Made by a program: the position numbers and the translations under genes. From JAAYKS01 sp964479435 (lineage in GTDB: Bacteria > Bacillota > Clostridia > Saccharofermentanales > UBA5734), in contig CAYZME010000009.1 in NCBI GenBank assembly GCA_964479435.1, forward strand, positions 1 through 37,669: 37,669 nt of DNA. Reading direction: 5' to 3'. Position 1 is the first letter of the stretch. Each line of letters begins with the position of its first letter. Below, piece by piece: positions 34,201 to 37,669 of the stretch. Below the pieces are notes generated by a model, which had not been told where the DNA came from, made no database searches, and was given only the letters and a program-made list of their open reading frames with translations.

Positions 34201-34587
34201 TTCGGGCACGCGCGCGCTTGGCGCAGGCACAGCCTCTTCCCGAAATAACAGGGTCACATAGTTTTGCCCGGGCGAAAACAGATGCACAGTGCAAGGGATC
34301 GAGGTCAAAGGCGGGCCCGCGGCCAGGTCGATGGCAGGGCCGCCGCGCGCGACCGAGGCCAAGTGCGTGAGCCACCCATCGGCGTCTGTTAAAAGCGCCG
34401 GTAGCACTTCGCTGACGCGGCGTCCGAGCCATTGCGCGGGGTGCGGTGCCAAAAAGCGTGATGTTTCCGGGCTGGTCTCAATGCAAACAGCGTCCGCTGG
34501 CGCGGAGCCATCGTTTGTCAACACGCGGAAACACGCATACGCAATGGCGGCCTCGCGCAGGATGGATTGTGTAAACAAACCACTCAT
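31267..34587 (-). CDS. PAS-GAF-PAS-GGDEF-HD-GYP signalling protein
   Basis: 1106 residues, without a signal peptide or membrane segment, so cytosolic. Domains by inspection: an N-terminal PAS-like region, PAS (about 325-450), GAF (about 470-625), PAS (about 630-760), GGDEF (about 765-925, SGDEF at 841-845 with RADD before it), and HD-GYP (about 930-1100, with HHENWDGSGYP). In the HD-GYP domain two metal-binding histidines are missing: R938 where His is expected and Y970 in place of the His of the HD pair (LYDIGK). The remaining His/Asp residues are kept. It may still make cyclic di-GMP but probably does not break it down. GGAG lies before ATG 34587. Confidence 0.93.
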   Translation of the reverse strand: MSGLFTQSILREAAIAYACFRVLTNDGSAPADAVCIETSPETSRFLAPHPAQWLGRRVSEVLPALLTDADGWLTHLASVARGGPAIDLAAGPPLTSIPCTVHLFSPGQNYVTLLFREEAVPAPSARVPENPLSLPLLTDWLTVVEQGADDSDLDPLLARAFRATSGALCAAIHRVVPDASGFVTRGIDGLPASIQSTLDALDVHLVGRFWAWPCDTPPLPPARGVVLYPDTRSFARAFLPPDQIEWLAQWQSGEVAVVRIHMPGSAPHPAFATLFMPPDRRFVAHDACVALAGIAALPILPTPARDLDLHEPTPTPSLPQDDVLPAASGRAAEIETVFAQSPCALFAVSVAPDGSFHYVRANPAALATGQAAHADGDGAGLTPHALFGPERGSRLATHFSRCAREGGLTWFEEVLDTPQGGRVLRTVLIPRKEQGRVVSLYGASSDITSIRQTEETLRGHLRRSELTLELLQDAHPEPARLLVRLTDAAMSLTDSRAAAWLRLEMPGTRWVLDARSGTWAQTPDADQKSPVIHTPDGVWAEAIRTGLPAFRNGVSRDCDASHDRVAEAIDTGALPTETTQLCVPLHDIGRIVAVLCVAGREQGYTDDQAHQLRILANRVWPAVERSRAAAELREDRALLHTALMALDHAVMAIGGDGQIRILNDTACRLTGWPRDEAMGQPLATVLSLLNEDTRAAWAPDSGPVENGSDERPDNLLLLARDGSERPIALSILPISDREGNADGAVVSFRDITQERIREESMIYLSYQDQLTGLYNRRFFEEEMRRLDTRRNLPITLVMADVNSLKLTNDAFGHKMGDRLLRAAADALRAGCRADDIIARISGDEFVILLPHTGSEEATEIVSRIRERCASTRVEAIPLSISFGWDTKTAVEEDLQGTLKRADERMYRQKLFDSPDVRSSTMKTIVQTLYQTQPHEKPRAEHVAELCEAMGRELGLPEHMVQELRTASTLYDIGKIAIRDEIIGKRGALTDEERREVQRHAEIGYRIISSVNELAEIADYVLLHHENWDGSGYPKGLSGELTPLPSRIIGIADAFDALINQRPYRPALSRSEAMEVIRREAGTKFDPALVELFLSQVVPKQQDADTP

Positions 34588-34650
34588 ATCCCGTACTCCG
34601 TCCAGCGGCATCCGACGGCAAAATCAGACCCGGAGGTCAAGCTTGTAAAC

Positions 34651-34680
34651 ATTATGCAATTAAAACGTTGTGTCTTGCAA
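34651..34680 (-). promoter_or_regulatory. Putative promoter of the PAS-GGDEF-HD-GYP gene
   Basis: On the minus strand TTGCAA (34675-34680) and CATAAT (34651-34656) are 18 bases apart. The -10 box matches the consensus in five of six positions. The predicted leader is about 60 bases long. Confidence 0.5.
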
Positions 34681-34732
34681 GCTGCTTGGCGGACGATTTA
34701 ACAAATGGCGCCCAAGCGATTGATTTTTACGG

Positions 34733-35764
34733 CTAAAAACAGTTTTTACGTGTTACCAGTCGATCGCAGCCGCTCGTCATGCAACGATAACAGATTTCGT
34801 TTTCCAGAAAGGCCCCTTGCTCAAAAGCCTGTATATTGGCGACGGTTGTGCGCGCGATCGCCTGCATCGCTTCGCGTGTGAAAAATCCCTGATGCGAGGT
34901 CAAAAGCACATTCGGATACGCCAGCAGCAGTGCCAGGCGCTCATCCGTCAAAATATCATCGGATTTGTCCTCGAAAAAATATTCCGCTTCTTCCTCATAG
35001 ACATCCAGGCCGGCGCCGCCGATTCGGCGCGTGCGCAGCCCTTCCAGCAACGCGTCGGTGTCCACCAGGCCGCCGCGAGACGTGTTGATCAGGATCACGC
35101 CTGGTTTCATGGCCTGGATGGCCGCCCGGTCGATGAGATGATAGTTGTCCGGCGTCAAGGGGCAGTGCAGAGACAACACATCTGATTCCTGCCACAAGCG
35201 GTCCAGTGACACATATTCATAATCGGTGTCCGCGGCCGGATAGGGATCGTATGCGAGGATCCGCATATCAAACCCACGCAAAATATGGATCAGAATCCGG
35301 CCGATCTGCCCGGTGCCGATGATACCGGCGGTTTTGCCGGCCAGATCAAAGCCCATAAAGCCATGAATCGAGAAATTGAAATCACGTGTCCGGGTGTACG
35401 CGCGATGGGTTCTGCGGTTGAGTGTCAACAGCAGTGCCGCCGCGTGCTCGGCGACCGCGGCCGGCGAATACCCCGGCACGCGAACCACATGAATGCGCCC
35501 GAAGGCCGCGCGAAAGTCGACATTGTTGTAACCGGCACAGCGCAAAGCGATCAACCGCACGCCGAGGGCGTGCAGTCCGTCGAGGATCGGCTCATCGATC
35601 TGATCGTTGACAAAAATGCAGACCACTTCATGGCCGGCCGCCAGCGCGACCGTATCCGCGGTCAAACGGTGTTCAAACCAGGTCGCCTCATATCCCGCCG
35701 CGGCCAATTCAGCGTCAAAGAACAAATGGTCATACGGCTTGCTGTCGAAAAAAGCAATGCGCAC
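34733..35764 (-). CDS. D-lactate dehydrogenase-like 2-hydroxyacid dehydrogenase
   Basis: 343 residues of the D-isomer-specific 2-hydroxyacid dehydrogenase family, the LdhA type. The NAD-binding loop is GTGQIG, and the catalytic Arg, Glu and His are in INTSRGG, DVYEEEAEYFFED and TSHQGFFT. The DVYEEEAEYFFED pattern is typical of fermentative D-lactate dehydrogenases. It should reduce pyruvate to D-lactate with NADH. The start is GTG 35764 with GGGAGGG seven bases upstream. A TACAAT box (35795-35800) lies upstream. It is divergent from the MATE gene. The C-terminus (NCF) lies before a short AT-rich stretch with no clear terminator. Confidence 0.92.
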   Translation of the reverse strand: MRIAFFDSKPYDHLFFDAELAAAGYEATWFEHRLTADTVALAAGHEVVCIFVNDQIDEPILDGLHALGVRLIALRCAGYNNVDFRAAFGRIHVVRVPGYSPAAVAEHAAALLLTLNRRTHRAYTRTRDFNFSIHGFMGFDLAGKTAGIIGTGQIGRILIHILRGFDMRILAYDPYPAADTDYEYVSLDRLWQESDVLSLHCPLTPDNYHLIDRAAIQAMKPGVILINTSRGGLVDTDALLEGLRTRRIGGAGLDVYEEEAEYFFEDKSDDILTDERLALLLAYPNVLLTSHQGFFTREAMQAIARTTVANIQAFEQGAFLENEICYRCMTSGCDRLVTRKNCF

Positions 35765-35946
35765 GCAGGATCCCTCCCTTCGCTGTTTTCTTTGATTGTA
35801 GCGTATGAACGGGTGCTCTGCGGTCTCTCAGGCCACAGGCCGCGGGCAAAGAGATCGGCACACGTCAACCGGGATCGGGTTACAGGAGATGGGTTTAGTG
35901 CTATACTTTTTTCCATTGTAAAAAGAGTAGAAGGAGCCCGTTCTTG

Positions 35947-37225
35947 ATGAAAATACGCGCGCGCGCATCCCGCTCATCCCGGGATATGACCCAGGGTACC
36001 CCTTGGAAATCGATTTTGGCCTTTTCACTGCCGTTATTGGCCGGTAACTTGCTGCAACAAATGTATAACACGGTCGATTCGATCGTCGTCGGGCGTTATG
36101 TCGGACGCGAGGCGCTGGCAGCGGTTGGCACCAGCTTCCCGGTTATGATGCTGATGCTTGCTTTGTTCATGGGTATCTCTACCGGAACCAATATTATGGT
36201 CGCGCAATATTTTGGTGCCAAAGACCACGACGCGTTATCGCGGACGGTTCATACCGCCCTCAGCCTGACGGCGATTGTCGGCCTGGTTATTTCGATCGCC
36301 GGCTATTTTTTCGCCCCGACACTGCTCCGCTGGATCCAGGTCCCTGACAACGTGTACGCGATGACGCGCACGTATTTGCAGATCATCTTCCTCGGGCACA
36401 TCGCCAGCTTATACTACAATATCCTTTCGGGTATTTTGCGGGGACTGGGTGACTCCATCACGCCGTTGATTTTCCTGATCATTTCCACGGTCGTCAATAT
36501 CGTTCTCGACCTGGTATTTGTGCTCGTATTTAACATGGGTGTGGCCGGGGTGGCATTGGCCACGGTCATCGCCCAATCTGTCAGCGCGATCTTTGGCTTT
36601 TTCCGCATCCGTCAAATCGGTGGGGTCTTGCACATCCAGCTCCGCAAGCTCAAGCCGGATCGCCATTTGGCGATGCAAATGGTGCGGCTGGGTGTTCCCG
36701 CGGGGATCCAGCAGTCGACGTTCTCCATCGCCAACCTGCTGGTTCAGAGTCTGATCAACAGCTTTGGCGACGTGATCATGGCCACCATGAACATCGTCAT
36801 GCGTGTCGATATGCTCGTGATGATGCCCAACATGACCTTTGGCGTTGCCATGACGACATACTCAGGCCAGAATGTCGGCGCGCGCCGCATGGATCGGGTC
36901 ACCAAAGGTGCGGCCAGCGGTCTACGGCTAGGTTTATCGGTTTCGGCAGTTTTGACGTTGCTGATTTTGCTGTTTGGCCGCACCTTGATTCAATTGTTCA
37001 CAGATGATGTGACTGTGATCACGGAGGCTTCGCGTGCGATTCGCATCATCGCGGCTGGCTATATGGGCGTGACCGTCAATCAGATTCTGGCTGGCGTGAT
37101 GCGGGGCGCGGGCGATACGAAATTCACCATGCTGGTGAGTATGTTTTCCATGTGGCTTTGCCGCATCTCGCTTTCCTACCTGTTTGTGCTGGTCCTTCAA
37201 TGGGGACTTGCCGGAGTATGGATTG
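35947..37225 (+). CDS. MATE family efflux transporter, 3' end lost in gap
   Basis: 426 residues before the N gap. MATE transporters have twelve helices in two similar halves. The N-half shows NLLQQMYNTVDSIVVGRYVG and ILRGLGDSITPLIFL; the C-half shows GVMRGAGDTKFTMLV. It exports drugs or metabolites in exchange for sodium or protons. The ATG at 35947 is ten bases after AAGGAG; a TTG codon is just upstream. A -10 box TATACT is at 35902-35907. The C-terminal 30-50 residues are missing. The sequence after the gap is from another MATE gene, so the missing piece is likely long. Confidence 0.9.
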
Positions 37226-37235
37226 NNNNNNNNNN
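37226..37235. other. Assembly gap (10 N)
   Basis: Ten N mark a break of unknown true size. The reading frame changes across it, and the motif RGAGDT occurs on both sides. Confidence 0.99.
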
Positions 37236-37489
37236 GGGGCGCGGGCGATACGATGATTCCGATGCTCAATGCCTTTGTTACGACGGTGATTGTGCGTCTG
37301 CCGCTGGCATACGCGATCACGCATTTGACCGGCACCCCCGATGGGATCTATGTCTCGCTGTTGGGCGCCTGGCTGATCGGCGCGACGCATATCGTCTGGT
37401 ATTACCTGCGTGGCAAATGGAAAGATAAAGCCATTGTCGACTTCGACGCGGCCGATTTGGCCGCGCCGCAACCGGAAACTGAAATCTAA
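37236..37489 (+). CDS. MATE family efflux transporter, C-terminal fragment
   Basis: 84 residues in a frame different from the preceding MATE fragment, ending in TAA at 37487-37489. It begins inside RGAGDTMIPML and includes GIYVSLLGAWLIGATHIVWYYLRGKWK, the end of a MATE protein. The first MATE gene already contains its own RGAGDT segment, so this fragment is the end of a second MATE gene whose first 350-400 codons are in the gap. Alternatively it is a mis-join of two strains. Confidence 0.8.
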
Positions 37490-37519
37490 CTTCGGCCGAC
37501 GCTCCGCTCCTGAATGAAG

Positions 37520-37551
37520 AAACCGCGCCTAAACATGTTTAGGCGCGGTTT
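37520..37551. terminator. Bidirectional intrinsic terminator
   Basis: A perfect 16-bp inverted repeat (left arm AAACCGCGCCTAAACA, right arm its complement), with T runs on both sides. It lies 31 bases after the MATE stop and 47 bases beyond the stop of the partial response regulator, so it can end both transcripts. Confidence 0.88.
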
Positions 37552-37597
37552 TGCAGGCGGACATCGCCGGAGCCTCCCGGATCGCCAGACAACGCAT

Positions 37598-37669
37598 TCA
37601 GAGTCGCGCGCGCAACCGGAACCCGTACCCCCAGACCGTCTCGATGACCAGTCGTGTGGCGGCGACTTT
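37598..37669 (-). CDS. OmpR-type response regulator, C-terminal end only
   Basis: 23 codons reading in from the right edge of the window and ending in TGA at 37598-37600. The residues LVIETVWGYGFRLRARL match the end of the winged-helix domain of OmpR/PhoB-type regulators, where ETVWGVGYRL is typical. The rest of the gene and a likely partner histidine kinase lie outside the window. Confidence 0.75.
   Translation of the reverse strand, partial: KVAATRLVIETVWGYGFRLRARL

Noticed and set aside
37226..37235. Frameshifted MATE pseudogene
   Set aside because: The frame change coincides with the N gap, and both sides carry the same protein segment, so a missing stretch is a better explanation than a mutation.

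Overview
The window looks like a contig from an anaerobic or facultatively anaerobic, GC-rich (roughly 60-65% by eye) Gram-positive-type bacterium, most likely a high-GC member of the Firmicutes/Clostridia or a relative. This is inference. It rests on strong GGAGG ribosome sites before nearly every gene, lipoprotein signal peptides with no outer-membrane proteins, a YczE-type membrane protein, an FNR-type regulator beside ric/ScdA, DUF1858 and DUF438 genes, and a clostridial-style GGDEF/HD-GYP receptor. A run of ten N near the right end shows a draft or metagenome assembly. I see no rRNA, tRNA, CRISPR array, insertion sequence or phage gene. Coding density is high and no gene-free stretch exceeds 300 bases.

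Left part (1-9.2 kb): the 3' end of an unrecognised gene; a 47-residue very basic protein; an aldo/keto reductase overlapping a YczE-like membrane protein; a lipoprotein serpin divergent from a MarR-type regulator; a zinc-ribbon membrane protein; a NatAB-like ABC exporter; alanine dehydrogenase; and an FMN reductase. Between 9203 and 9311 six copies of a 19-bp unit fill the gap between the FMN reductase and a nitroreductase.

Middle part (9.3-18.0 kb): a nitroreductase; a tight trio of propeller-like lipoprotein, ZupT-type metal transporter and family 3 glycoside hydrolase; a GNAT acetyltransferase; a CoA-binding protein; and a CopA-type copper ATPase with a perfect 20-bp palindrome in its leader.

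Nitric oxide/redox block (18.2-22.4 kb): DUF438 hemerythrin-PAS protein, DUF1858 protein, Ric/ScdA di-iron repair protein and an FNR-type regulator with a full set of cysteines, all on the minus strand, with a DUF1848 Fe-S protein transcribed divergently. An FNR-like box lies 41.5 bases from the predicted start of the ric transcript. That is the spacing of a class II activated promoter, so the regulator probably drives its neighbours.

Right part (22.5-37.7 kb): a sugar-phosphate isomerase-like protein; a run with a six-hairpin glycosidase, an FAD oxidoreductase and a zinc ABC transporter (ZnuA, ZnuC, ZnuB); a cyclic-di-GMP pair (membrane GGDEF protein plus a PAS-GAF-PAS-GGDEF-HD-GYP protein whose HD-GYP site has lost two histidines); a D-lactate dehydrogenase-like enzyme; and MATE transporter sequence broken by the N gap. 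The sequence on the two sides of the gap comes from two different MATE genes. The window ends in the last 23 codons of an OmpR-type response regulator. No wholly new system is proven. The strongest leads are the FNR-ric promoter geometry, the 19-bp repeat array and the altered HD-GYP domain.
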